Shown: positions 1-6,214, counted from the stretch's first letter. The stretch is 6,708 nt of DNA from Chloroflexota bacterium (GCA_021796155.1 JAJYOO010000127.1:1-6708), one strand, 5' to 3'. A program made the numbers and translations. Notes: generated by a model not told the origin, from the letters alone.

Positions 1-1176
1 GGCCAAATCTCCGCTGATGGCTTTCAGCACGGTGACTTTCGATCCGCTGAGAACCGGCACAAGTCCGGCCACGAGCGGGACAAGAATCCCGATCAAAATT
101 TGGATCACGAACGCGATGGGCACGATCCGATATCCGAGCAAATTGAAACGCAGTTCGTTGGCAATGAATGCAGCCAATCCGTATGCGCCTTGTCCGCCGA
201 GCGGAACCGCGATCAATAATGCCAGTACGCCGAACGAAACGATCAGCGACAGATACATGACCAGGATTTGACGATTGCGTCCGCCGACCAATTTCATCAC
301 GCCGATGTAACGCAGATGCTGGTTGAGCAGCGCGTTCAATGTGTTGGCAATCAAGGATGAAGACAGGAAAACAATCAACACGCCGAGCGCCATCAAAATT
401 CCAAGGATGGCGTTGACCGTTGACGCCAGTGGGTGTTCGTGCGTTTTAGATGTCCGCGTGCGGGAAACGGCAAAGCCGGATTTCGTCAACCGATCTTTTA
501 CATCCGCTGCCACGTTACTGATGTGCGCGGCATCATCCTGACCCGACGAAACCGTTGCATAGATTCGATCGTAAAGATCAGGCTGCTGCAGATTTTCGAG
601 CGTAGTCATCGAGATGTAACCGAAAGGCGGCGCGAGAAAATCGCCTGCGCCCGTCGTCGGGTCCTGGACAACGCCAACGACCGGCATGGTTTTTGTTGTC
701 CCATCTGGCAGTTCAAAAACCAGTTGATCGCCAATGTTGACATTTAACTTTTTGAGCGCGTCCTTCTCGAGGATCACTTGCCGCTTCGACGGATCGGTGC
801 TTCCGGCAACCGGCGTGAGCAGGTCAACCTTGTTAGTCGCGAAATCATTCATTGCTACGAGATCAATGATCGTCCATGCATTGCTGTTGACGGAACGCAC
901 ACGGATGCTGAACACGCGTCGGCCTTCCGCATTGGCGATGCCAGGCATATTGCGGACAGATGTCAGCACATCGTCGTTGAAGTCCACCATCCGCACTTCG
1001 ATGTTGGCCGGGTTGTTGGCCGCGTAGCTTGCGCTCATGTCGTTCGAGATGATGACATATGCGCCTGCAATCACGCCAATCGAAAACACGCCCACTGCAA
1101 TGGATAAAACCACCAGCAGTGTGCGGGCTTTGTTTTCTATCAGATCGAGAAATACTTTACGCCAACGAGGTTTCAT
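1..1176 (-). CDS. FtsX-family ABC transporter permease (3' end outside window)
   Basis: I translated the minus strand from the ATG at 1176 and found 392 codons open to the window edge, so the C-terminus is missing. The protein starts MKPRWRKVFLDLIENKART. A first membrane helix lies at about residues 19-43, followed by a soluble extracytoplasmic domain of about 210 residues (44-252) of the MacB periplasmic-core type. Three more helices lie at about 254-277, 304-326 and 353-376. Between helices 2 and 3 is the FtsX cytoplasmic signature region (IANTLNALLNQHLRYIGVMK, then LVGG), the expected contact for a LolD-type ATPase. Four helices with one large domain make a complete FtsX unit. The frame continues after VLKAISGDLA, so the protein may be a longer two-unit permease of about 800 residues (inference). 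It is last in a minus-strand operon behind two ATPases and probably exports or extracts a lipid-linked or peptide substrate, which is unknown. The Shine-Dalgarno is weak; the start is chosen because it gives the family's typical N-terminus. Confidence 0.9.
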   Translation of the reverse strand, partial: MKPRWRKVFLDLIENKARTLLVVLSIAVGVFSIGVIAGAYVIISNDMSASYAANNPANIEVRMVDFNDDVLTSVRNMPGIANAEGRRVFSIRVRSVNSNAWTIIDLVAMNDFATNKVDLLTPVAGSTDPSKRQVILEKDALKKLNVNIGDQLVFELPDGTTKTMPVVGVVQDPTTGAGDFLAPPFGYISMTTLENLQQPDLYDRIYATVSSGQDDAAHISNVAADVKDRLTKSGFAVSRTRTSKTHEHPLASTVNAILGILMALGVLIVFLSSSLIANTLNALLNQHLRYIGVMKLVGGRNRQILVMYLSLIVSFGVLALLIAVPLGGQGAYGLAAFIANELRFNLLGYRIVPIAFVIQILIGILVPLVAGLVPVLSGSKVTVLKAISGDLA

Positions 1177-1255
1177 GAGTCCGTTATTTGATGATCGGGA
1201 GTCGGGGGCCGGAAATTGGGATTCGGGGGTTTTGAGTTCAAAGCCAATTTCCGAT
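1177..1255. repeat. Intergenic imperfect inverted repeat between the ABC-cNMP gene and the permease
   Basis: The gap holds nested complementary arms. GGAAATTGG at 1211-1219 pairs with CCAATTTCC at 1244-1252, a 9-base perfect match with a 24-base loop. GAGTCGG at 1199-1205 pairs with CCGACTC at 1265-1271. On the minus strand the right arm reads as two near copies of GA(A/G)TCGGAAAT. The outer right arm extends into the end of the ATPase gene, encoding its last residues and adjoining its stop codon. There is no U-run after either arm, so it is not a classic terminator. It looks like a short palindromic intergenic repeat that could form mRNA structure within the operon. Whether it is dispersed in the genome cannot be seen here. 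Confidence 0.5.
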
Positions 1256-2476
1256 TCACGATTTCCGACTCACGCTTTTCTTTTTTACTTCTCTCTTCTT
1301 TTTTTCTGCGCTTTTTGTCCTGCTCTTTACGCGATGTTCCTCCAAACGGTCTTGAACGATCTTTCCCAGCGCTTCGGCGGTGATCGGCGATTCTTCGATG
1401 ATCCGCAGAAAATCTTCGCGGGGAAATGTCAGCAATTCCACCGGGTGATGCCCGGCGCGGACGCAGGCAATGGCTTTGCCGCCGCGTAACAATTCAATTT
1501 CGCCAAACAACTCACCGGTCTTCAAATGCGTCAGCAATTTTCCGCGTCCGCCATCCGCCTTCATAATGTCCACAGAACCGCTGGCGATCATGTAAAGATT
1601 ATCTACTGGCTGATTGCAATTTAGAATCACTTCACCGGGTTGAACAGTGAACCTTTGAGCCTTCTTTGTGATTTCCAACATGTGGCGGTGGCGCAACAAC
1701 GGCAAAGCCTTGACGACCGTTTCATCAATCAGCTCGCCATCCGCGATGATGATCGTGCGTGAAGTACGCGATGTCAGCGATGGATCATGCGTGACCATGA
1801 CAATCGTCTTGCCGCGCCGCACGAGTTCATCAAAAACGTCAATCATGTGATTGGCTGTCTTTGAATCAAGATTACCCGTCGGCTCATCGGCAACGAGCAG
1901 CGGAGCATCAGTCGCCAACGCACGCGCAATTGCCGTCATTTGTTGTTGACCCGTTGAAACGGCCAATGGCAATTTATTGGCTTGCTCTTTCAACCCAACC
2001 ATCTCCAATAATTCCATCGCGCGTGCGGGCCGCTCATCGAAATCGTATAAATTTACATAGTCCATCGGCAGCATGACGTTCTCAAGCAACGTCAACATTG
2101 GCAAGAGTTGGAAGAATTGAAAAACGATTCCGAGATTCTTGCCCCGCCACAATGAACGTTGACTTTCGCTGATCGAATAAATGTCCGTGCCGTTGACGAC
2201 CACCTGACCGCCCGTTGGATGGTCAATGCCGGTGATCATGTTTAACAGCGTTGATTTGCCGCTCCCCGATTTTCCAACGATGGCGACAAACTCGCCGCGC
2301 CGGATCGTCAGGTCGAGACCCTTGAGGACTAAAAATTCTCCCGCCGCGTTCTTATACGTTTTCTCAACGCTGTGCAAACGGATCATATCGTCAGCGTGGG
2401 ACGAGGCGACTTTAATGGATTCCGTTTCCGGGCCTGTCCTGAGCGAAGTCGAAGGAGCGGAAAGGCGCGTCGTCAT
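1256..2476 (-). CDS. ABC transporter ATPase (LolD/MacB type) fused to a C-terminal cyclic-nucleotide-binding-like domain
   Basis: The 406-residue product has an ATPase domain at about 31-255: A-loop Tyr41, Walker [10 protein letters not shown] at 68-76, Q-loop Gln120, Walker B LLVADEP at 193-199 with catalytic Glu198, GNLD D-loop at 201-204 and H-loop His230. The signature is unusual, VSTGQQQM (173-180) where the upstream paralog has ISGGQQQR. Residues about 262-365 form a cNMP-binding/CRP-type beta barrel with [10 protein letters not shown] (321-330). The arginine that normally holds the cyclic phosphate is not in its expected place (sequence [10 protein letters not shown]), so ligand binding is doubtful. 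The tail from about 382 is very rich in Lys and Arg. The ATG at 2476 overlaps the upstream stop (ATGA), with AAGGA at 2491-2487 ten bases before it, implying translational coupling. The first 30 residues are an extension encoding part of a dispersed repeat (residues 9-16, STSLRTGP). It probably pairs with the other ATPase to energise the permease. The ATPase and fusion calls are firm; the regulatory role is inferred. Confidence 0.93.
   Translation of the reverse strand: MTTRLSAPSTSLRTGPETESIKVASSHADDMIRLHSVEKTYKNAAGEFLVLKGLDLTIRRGEFVAIVGKSGSGKSTLLNMITGIDHPTGGQVVVNGTDIYSISESQRSLWRGKNLGIVFQFFQLLPMLTLLENVMLPMDYVNLYDFDERPARAMELLEMVGLKEQANKLPLAVSTGQQQMTAIARALATDAPLLVADEPTGNLDSKTANHMIDVFDELVRRGKTIVMVTHDPSLTSRTSRTIIIADGELIDETVVKALPLLRHRHMLEITKKAQRFTVQPGEVILNCNQPVDNLYMIASGSVDIMKADGGRGKLLTHLKTGELFGEIELLRGGKAIACVRAGHHPVELLTFPREDFLRIIEESPITAEALGKIVQDRLEEHRVKSRTKSAEKKKREVKKKSVSRKS
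1382..1693 (-). other. cNMP-binding-like (CRP/cyclic-nucleotide fold) domain within the ABC ATPase
   Basis: This segment encodes residues 262-365 of the fusion protein. The pattern of a leading helix, the turn [20 protein letters not shown], the strand GSVDIM, then [13 protein letters not shown] and a closing [12 protein letters not shown], is characteristic of the family. In ligand-binding members the phosphate-binding cassette reads roughly FGE-(I/L)-AL-x(n)-R-(A/T)-A. Here FGE is kept, but the Arg position falls on Ala335, with Lys334 just before it. This suggests a changed ligand or a purely structural sensor. Confidence 0.8.
2433..2456. repeat. Dispersed STSLRTG/LSEVEG-type repeat inside the coding region
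   Basis: The plus strand carries a motif around CCTGAGCGAAGTCGAAGG. In the minus coding frame it gives STSLRTGP, and in the plus shadow frame PVLSEVEG. From memory, these peptide strings recur in predicted proteins from many Chloroflexota genomes and metagenome bins, because the DNA motif is a widespread intergenic repeat that sometimes enters genes. Here it sits in frame in the N-terminal extension of the second ATPase, ahead of the conserved domain, where it would be tolerated. Only one copy is present in this window. Confidence 0.6.
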
Positions 2477-3213
2477 TTCGTCCGCTTCCTTCTTGACTTT
2501 TGGGCGCGTCCCGTTATGTCGGTCAATTCTCCATCCGCGATTTGAACGTGCCGCGTGAAGCGCGGCCCTAAACTGTTATCGTGAGTGACCATGATGATGG
2601 TCTTGTCGCGTTCCTGGACGAGATGCTCGAAGACATCGAAGATATGATCGGCTGTGACAGAATCGAGGCTGCCGGTCGGTTCATCCGCAACGAGGATTGG
2701 AGGATCATTTGCCAATGCGCGCGCAATCGCGACGCGTTGCTGCTGTCCGCCGGAAATATAAGCAGGCAATTTGTTGGCATGATCTTCAAGCTCGACCAAC
2801 TCAAGCAATTCGACCGCGCGTTCGCGGCTGAGACGCGGCTGATAGACGCCGCACAAATCCATCGGCATCATCACATTTTCGATCAAGGTCAGCATCGGCA
2901 AAAGTTGGAACGATTGAAAGATGATGCCCAGCGTTTTTCCGCGCCAGAGCGCCAGCGCATCTTCATCCAATTCATGAACTGAAATATCGTCGCCGTTTCC
3001 ACGCACGATGACTTCGCCGGAAGTGAGATGATCCACGCCGGTGATCATGTTAAGCAGCGTGGATTTGCCTGCGCCGGATTTTCCAACAATGCCAAGAAAC
3101 TCACCTCGATTGACCCGCAGGTTGATTCCGTTCAATGCGTTGAAATCACCCGCCTCGGTGGAATAGACTTTTGTTACATTTTGTAATTCGATGATGGGAG
3201 CAACTGTTGCCAT
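2473..3213 (-). CDS. ABC transporter ATPase, LolD/MacB/FtsE type
   Basis: The 246-residue protein is a canonical stand-alone nucleotide-binding domain of the family that partners FtsX-type permeases. It has A-loop Tyr17, Walker [10 protein letters not shown] (44-52), Q-loop Gln100 in [11 protein letters not shown], signature ISGGQQQR (153-160), Walker B ILVADEP (173-179) with Glu178, GSLD D-loop (181-184) and H-loop His211. The FQxxxLLPxLTxxENVxxP segment is typical of LolD-like ATPases. A basic tail (KSRRKRTK) ends the protein. It sits in the cytoplasm on the inner face of the membrane and hydrolyses ATP to drive the permease encoded two genes downstream. It is first in the operon and overlaps the next gene by 4 bases. 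Its Shine-Dalgarno is poor, and a terminator-like hairpin lies directly upstream, which suggests control at the leader. The substrate cannot be told from the sequence; neither LolCDE nor MacAB identity is claimed. Confidence 0.95.
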   Translation of the reverse strand: MATVAPIIELQNVTKVYSTEAGDFNALNGINLRVNRGEFLGIVGKSGAGKSTLLNMITGVDHLTSGEVIVRGNGDDISVHELDEDALALWRGKTLGIIFQSFQLLPMLTLIENVMMPMDLCGVYQPRLSRERAVELLELVELEDHANKLPAYISGGQQQRVAIARALANDPPILVADEPTGSLDSVTADHIFDVFEHLVQERDKTIIMVTHDNSLGPRFTRHVQIADGELTDITGRAQKSRRKRTK

Positions 3214-3327
3214 TCAAAATCCGTGAAAAAAGCGGCCAAACATCGGCCGCTGAAAAACGTTCCGTGAAGCAATTTGATTGTACCGCCGTTCACGACTTAC
3301 CGCAAACCGTATAACTTTCAATCTCAT
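3214..3327 (-). CDS. Candidate 37-residue leader peptide upstream of the ABC operon
   Basis: On the minus strand an ATG at 3327-3325 follows a strong Shine-Dalgarno, GGGGAGG (3339-3333), with a 5-base gap. The frame runs 37 codons (MRLKVIRFAVSRERRYNQ...) and its TGA at 3216-3214 directly abuts the ATG of the first ABC ATPase. The peptide is basic and aromatic, with eight Arg and six Phe, and matches nothing I recognise. The terminator-like hairpin lies within its distal codons, about 26-33, so translation of this frame would prevent the hairpin from folding. That arrangement fits a leader that couples translation to read-through. Against it, the frame is short and one of the two possible promoters starts transcription inside it. 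It may be chance. Confidence 0.35.
   Translation of the reverse strand: MRLKVIRFAVSRERRYNQIASRNVFQRPMFGRFFHGF
3226..3251 (-). terminator. Intrinsic-terminator-like hairpin in the ABC operon leader (possible attenuator)
   Basis: Read on the minus strand, AGCGGCC (3251-3245) pairs perfectly with GGCCGCT (3237-3231) around the 7-base loop GATGTTT. It is followed by a run of six T counting the last stem base (3231-3226). This is a textbook rho-independent terminator for leftward transcription. It is not one for rightward transcription, where no T-run follows. It stands 12 bases before the start codon of the leftward ABC operon, downstream of both candidate promoters, so it would cut the operon's own message short unless melted or bypassed. 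Confidence 0.7.
3277..3305 (-). promoter_or_regulatory. Candidate sigma-70-type promoter for the ABC operon (proximal)
   Basis: On the minus strand TTGCGG (3305-3300) and TACAAT (3282-3277) are separated by exactly 17 bases. The predicted start, near 3270, gives a leader of about 57 bases that contains the terminator-like hairpin. This promoter lies inside the candidate leader-peptide frame, so if it is the main promoter the peptide is not made from its own start. The call is by consensus match only. Confidence 0.4.
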
Positions 3328-3364
3328 ATCAACCTCCCCATTCTGTCCTATGGGCTAAAAACCG

Positions 3365-3385
3365 AACCCAGATTATGCTTGGGCT
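3365..3385. promoter_or_regulatory. Short inverted repeat upstream of the zinc-ribbon operon (possible operator)
   Basis: AACCCA (3365-3370) and TGGGCT (3380-3385) form a 6-base dyad, with one mismatch that is G-U in RNA, around the 9-base centre GATTATGCT. A second TGGGCT lies at 3353-3358. The dyad sits between the distal minus-strand promoter candidate and the leader Shine-Dalgarno, and 25 bases before the first plus-strand gene. It could be a regulator site for the divergent pair, but no regulator is encoded here. I see no convincing plus-strand promoter; the best -10-like strings are TATAAC (3310-3315) and TATGCT (3374-3379), both lacking a good -35. Confidence 0.25.
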
Positions 3386-3388
3386 GTT

Positions 3389-3417
3389 TATATAACCGAG
3401 GAGATAAAAAATGGCAA
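3389..3417 (-). promoter_or_regulatory. Candidate sigma-70-type promoter for the ABC operon (distal)
   Basis: On the minus strand TTGCCA (3417-3412) and TATATA (3394-3389) are 17 bases apart. Transcription would begin near 3382, upstream of the leader Shine-Dalgarno, so the candidate leader peptide could be translated. The -35 overlaps the start codon of the divergent zinc-ribbon gene and the spacer overlaps that gene's ribosome-binding site. The TTGCCA is the complement of the ATGGCAA start, so a chance match is quite possible. Confidence 0.3.
3398..3403 (+). promoter_or_regulatory. Ribosome-binding site of the first zinc-ribbon gene
   Basis: GAGGAG stands 7 bases before the ATG at 3411. 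Similar A/G-rich sites precede the other three genes of the array: GAGGAG at 4611-4616, AAAGGAA at 5811-5817 and AGGAG at 6201-6205. This supports all four start choices. Confidence 0.8.
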
Positions 3418-4595
3418 ATGATTCATCCATTCGAGCATTCAAATGTCCAACCTGCGGCGCGCCGCTGGAACCAGAACCCGGCAAGTCATCCATGAAGTGT
3501 CCGTATTGTAATGACACAGTCATCATTCCATCATCATTACGCGCATCCCCAACTTCCGCGGCAGCAAGTTCCTATCAATCGAACAGCTTTCCTTCAACAA
3601 ACTTCTCGAGTTCTTCAACATTTACAGGCGAGAGTTTTTCGCCTGCGAGCGGAGCAGGCAGCAGCCGCGCACCAATGTTTTTGACTGGTGGACTCATTGC
3701 CGCGGTCTTTGGCGTCATCATTCTCGGCGCGATTGGATATTTCGCTTTTGGTTTCAATCCATTTGGTTCCTTGCTTTTTGCCAACAAGGTAATGACCTTC
3801 GGGTCAAAGGGAATCGGCCAGGGAATGTTTCAGGATGCCCGCGCTATCGGCGTGGATGGAAACGGGAATATTGTTGTCGCCGACATGCAGGATGGACGCG
3901 TTCAGACCTTTGATCCAAAAAGTAAGTTCATCTCTACATTTACGGTCAGTGATGGCGGCAAGAGCGTGAGTATTTCAAGCATCGCCGTGACTCACGATGG
4001 AAAGATTTATATTCCCAATGGCAAGATTCTAATCTACGATGAGAGCGGACAGTTGCTTGGTCAAATCGGCGACAGTGACCATTATTATGAAAACGTTGCC
4101 ATCGGCCCGGATGGGACGCTTTATGCGCTCACTTTCGGCGATGACAAGCTTGTCCGTTTCAAGAAGGACGGATCTATTGACCTTGAAATTCCAAATGTTG
4201 TCAGCAGCGTTTCAGGAAAACCCGCCGGGTTTCCACACATGGCTGTTGACGGTCTGGGCAATATGTACGTCGTGGACAGCAGCGCAGCCGCGGTTTTCAA
4301 ATATTCGCCAGCCGGGACATTCGTGGACCAGTTCGGCGGCCCATCCGAAGATATCACGAAATTCGAGTCTGGAAAATTTGTCAGCCCGATGGGAATCGCC
4401 ATTGACGGATACGGTCGTGTTTTGGTCAACGACTCTTATGATTTGCAGGTTTTCGATGCTGATGGCAAATATATAAATGATATTTCCGGTGGATATTACG
4501 GCATCACCTTCGATCAACAAAACAATCTTTATGCGACGACGGTCACCGATCACAATGTCGTGAAGTTCCAAATCCAAAAACCACAAGGGCAATAG
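3411..4595 (+). CDS. Zinc-ribbon, single-pass membrane, NHL-type beta-propeller protein (array gene 1)
   Basis: The 394-residue protein has three parts. The N-terminal zinc ribbon has Cys12, Cys15, Cys30 and Cys33 (CPTC ... CPYC) and ends in TVIIPSSLR. A Ser-rich linker follows (45-87), then one membrane helix at about 89-114. From about 128 come roughly six repeats of the NHL/beta-propeller type. The clearest are AIGVDGNGNIVVAD with GRVQTFDP (145-169), HMAVDGLGNMYVVD with VFKYSP (276-300), and GIAIDGYGRVLVND with LQVFDADG (328-352). The helix has no signal-peptide cleavage site, so the likely topology is ribbon in the cytoplasm and propeller outside. NHL propellers usually bind proteins or other ligands and are rarely enzymes, and no catalytic motif is visible. 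It is first in a four-gene array and closely paralogous to the next gene. I know no named function for this architecture. Confidence 0.9.
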   Translation: MANDSSIRAFKCPTCGAPLEPEPGKSSMKCPYCNDTVIIPSSLRASPTSAAASSYQSNSFPSTNFSSSSTFTGESFSPASGAGSSRAPMFLTGGLIAAVFGVIILGAIGYFAFGFNPFGSLLFANKVMTFGSKGIGQGMFQDARAIGVDGNGNIVVADMQDGRVQTFDPKSKFISTFTVSDGGKSVSISSIAVTHDGKIYIPNGKILIYDESGQLLGQIGDSDHYYENVAIGPDGTLYALTFGDDKLVRFKKDGSIDLEIPNVVSSVSGKPAGFPHMAVDGLGNMYVVDSSAAAVFKYSPAGTFVDQFGGPSEDITKFESGKFVSPMGIAIDGYGRVLVNDSYDLQVFDADGKYINDISGGYYGITFDQQNNLYATTVTDHNVVKFQIQKPQGQ

Positions 4596-4622
4596 GATTA
4601 TCAAAACCAAGAGGAGAATGCC

Positions 4623-5798
4623 TTGTCAACCAGTTCATCCGTAAATACGTTTCAATGCCCAACCTGTGGCGCGGCCCTCACGCCGGAAGCTAATGCGGCG
4701 CAGATGAAGTGTCCATATTGCAGCAACACAGTCAGTATTCCTCGGGAATTCCGCACAGTGACTTCGCAGCCTGCACCAACGACTTATAAGCCAACCGACG
4801 AATTTAAACGGTTCAATCCCCCTCCGACGAGTTATTCCGGCGCAACTTACACAGCCAGAACGAATCGCACTCACGGATCTATCTTTAGCAGAATCGTGAT
4901 CGCGCTCGTAGTTTGTGCCATTGCGGTTGTCGTCGCCTTTGTAGCATTTGGCTTCAACCCGTTCGGCGCATTGATGTTTGCAAACCAGGTGATGTCCTTC
5001 GGCTCGAAGGGAATCGGCCAGGGCATGTTTCAAAGTGCGCGAAGTCTCGGCGTGGATGGAAGCGGCAACATCGTTGTGGCTGACTTTGATAATGGACGTG
5101 TTCAGATCTTCGATCCAAACGGCAATTTCAAATCCATGTTCACCGCCAACAATAATGACAAAAAAATAAATATACTCGGTGAGGGGCTGGCTGTCAGTCG
5201 CGATGGGAAGATTTATATTGCCGACAGTCCCGATATTTTGATCTATGATGAGAGCGGGCAATCTCTTGGCAAAATCAGTGATGATCTACAAGGTTATAAG
5301 CACGTTGTTACAGGTGCAGACGGCACGCTGTATGCGCTCTCGGGATTCCCGGAGGACAATATTACGCACTTCAAGAAGGATGGTTCGATTGATCTTCAGA
5401 TTCCGAGTGCCATAAGCAGTCTTGGTGGCGATGCCAGCACAGCTTATTTGGCTGTGGACGGTTTGGGAAATATGTATATAACCAGTCCTAGTGCAAATGC
5501 CGTGTTCAAATACTCGCCGGAGGGAAAATTCATCAACCAATGGGGAAGCAAAAACTCAAATTCAAGCCATTTCGATCCGGGGCAGTTTTACGATGCAGAA
5601 GGAATCGCCGTTGACGGATATGGCCGCGTTTACGTTAACGATGTTAACACGATACAAGTCTTTGATTCGACCGGAACGTATATCAATCATTTCGAAGGGT
5701 ATGTCATTGGCATGACCATTGATAGCCAGAATAACGTATACGTGACCATTGGCGACAAAGTGGAAAAATATCAAATACAAAAGCCGCAGGGACAATAA
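4623..5798 (+). CDS. Zinc-ribbon, single-pass membrane, NHL-type beta-propeller protein (array gene 2)
   Basis: The 391-residue paralog of the gene before it begins at a TTG codon, 6 bases after GAGGAG (4611-4616). An ATG at 4618 is out of frame and too close to that site. Cys12, Cys15, Cys30 and Cys33 form the ribbon. The linker (45-88) is Pro/Thr/Arg-rich, and its basic stretch TARTNRTHGSIFSR before the membrane helix (about 89-111) supports an inside N-terminus. The helix-to-propeller junction, FGFNPFG then FGSKGIGQGMFQ, is nearly identical in gene 1, as is the C-terminal IQKPQGQ. Propeller repeats include SLGVDGSGNIVVAD (141-154), LAVDGLGNMYIT (276-287) and GIAVDGYGRVYVND (327-340). The linker has diverged much more than the ends, which indicates an old tandem duplication with conserved ribbon and propeller. 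Its role is unknown; it probably works beside or with the gene 1 product. Confidence 0.9.
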   Translation: MSTSSSVNTFQCPTCGAALTPEANAAQMKCPYCSNTVSIPREFRTVTSQPAPTTYKPTDEFKRFNPPPTSYSGATYTARTNRTHGSIFSRIVIALVVCAIAVVVAFVAFGFNPFGALMFANQVMSFGSKGIGQGMFQSARSLGVDGSGNIVVADFDNGRVQIFDPNGNFKSMFTANNNDKKINILGEGLAVSRDGKIYIADSPDILIYDESGQSLGKISDDLQGYKHVVTGADGTLYALSGFPEDNITHFKKDGSIDLQIPSAISSLGGDASTAYLAVDGLGNMYITSPSANAVFKYSPEGKFINQWGSKNSNSSHFDPGQFYDAEGIAVDGYGRVYVNDVNTIQVFDSTGTYINHFEGYVIGMTIDSQNNVYVTIGDKVEKYQIQKPQGQ

Positions 5799-5824
5799 AC
5801 ATAATCAACCAAAGGAAACAAATT

Positions 5825-6181
5825 ATGGCAAATGATTCATCCATCCGCGCGTTCAAATGTCCAGCTTGCGGTGCGCCGCTCGAACCGGAACGCGGCGTAT
5901 CGTCCATGAAATGCAATTATTGCGGCGGCACGGTCATCATCCCGGAATCGCTGCGGACTCCCGCTCCGTCATCAACATCTGCGCCTGTACATCAATATAG
6001 TTTTGGCCCGATCAACATGAATGCCATGATGAATCAGACTATGCAAATGCCGCAGGTTTTTTGGCTGGCACAACAAGGGAAGTTCGATGAAGCCGCGCAA
6101 ATCTACAGCCAGCTCACCGGCCTTTCGATGGAAGCCGCGCTGACAGCCGTCAAAGGCATGGCCGGGATGGCGCGGTACTAA
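5825..6181 (+). CDS. Small zinc-ribbon protein with an L7/L12 C-terminal-domain-like helical module (array gene 3)
   Basis: The 118-residue protein opens with MANDSSIRAFKC, as gene 1 does, and has ribbon Cys12, Cys15, Cys30 and Cys33 (CPAC ... CNYC). A short Pro/Ser linker (45-58) and a Met/Asn/Gln-rich stretch (62-77) lead to residues about 80-116. That module, QQGKFDEAAQIYSQLTG then LSMEAALTAVKGMA, lines up without gaps with the G-x-x-x-E-A-x-x-x-Y-x-x-x-T-G-L pattern of ribosomal protein L7/L12 C-terminal domains and their small stand-alone relatives. A single half-TPR is the main alternative reading. There is no membrane helix or signal peptide, so it should be cytoplasmic. The start follows AAAGGAA by 7 bases, 26 bases after gene 2. 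Function is unknown; the L7/L12 likeness suggests a protein-docking module, not an enzyme. Confidence 0.85.
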   Translation: MANDSSIRAFKCPACGAPLEPERGVSSMKCNYCGGTVIIPESLRTPAPSSTSAPVHQYSFGPINMNAMMNQTMQMPQVFWLAQQGKFDEAAQIYSQLTGLSMEAALTAVKGMAGMARY

Positions 6182-6214
6182 CTTTCACAAAATTCTTGAG
6201 AGGAGAAAAATAAA

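Noticed and set aside
17..1107. Several plus-strand frames over the left end
   Set aside because: The minus strand encodes one continuous FtsX-type permease through the whole region; the plus frames are its shadows.
1271..1320. Pyrimidine-rich tract with T-runs resembling a terminator
   Set aside because: It is the complement of the Lys-rich tail codons of the ABC-cNMP protein, and no stable hairpin adjoins the T-runs in the right orientation.
2581..2982. 133-codon plus-strand frame opposite the first ABC ATPase
   Set aside because: It is antisense to the conserved signature, Walker B and Q-loop region, so its openness follows from the ATPase codons.
3310..3315. TATAAC as a plus-strand -10 box for the zinc-ribbon operon
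   Set aside because: The only nearby -35-like string (TTCACG at 3289-3294) is weak and spaced by 15 bases, so I could not support a promoter call.
4212..4610. 132-codon minus-strand frame opposite array gene 1
   Set aside because: It mirrors the propeller repeats of the real gene and has no independent support.
4618..4644. ATG-started 8-codon frame just before array gene 2
   Set aside because: The ATG is only one base from the GAGGAG site, too close for normal initiation, and the in-frame TTG at 4623 has good spacing and yields the conserved ribbon.
4635..5261. 208-codon open frame on the minus strand opposite array gene 2
   Set aside because: It lies fully antisense to a gene with clear ribbon, membrane and propeller domains, has no recognisable motif, and its composition is that of a shadow frame.
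3411..5798. Assigning the propeller proteins an enzyme role such as peptidyl-alpha-hydroxyglycine lyase or a kinase-like receptor
   Set aside because: NHL-like repeats alone do not show catalysis, no catalytic or metal-site residues could be recognised, and there is no kinase domain.
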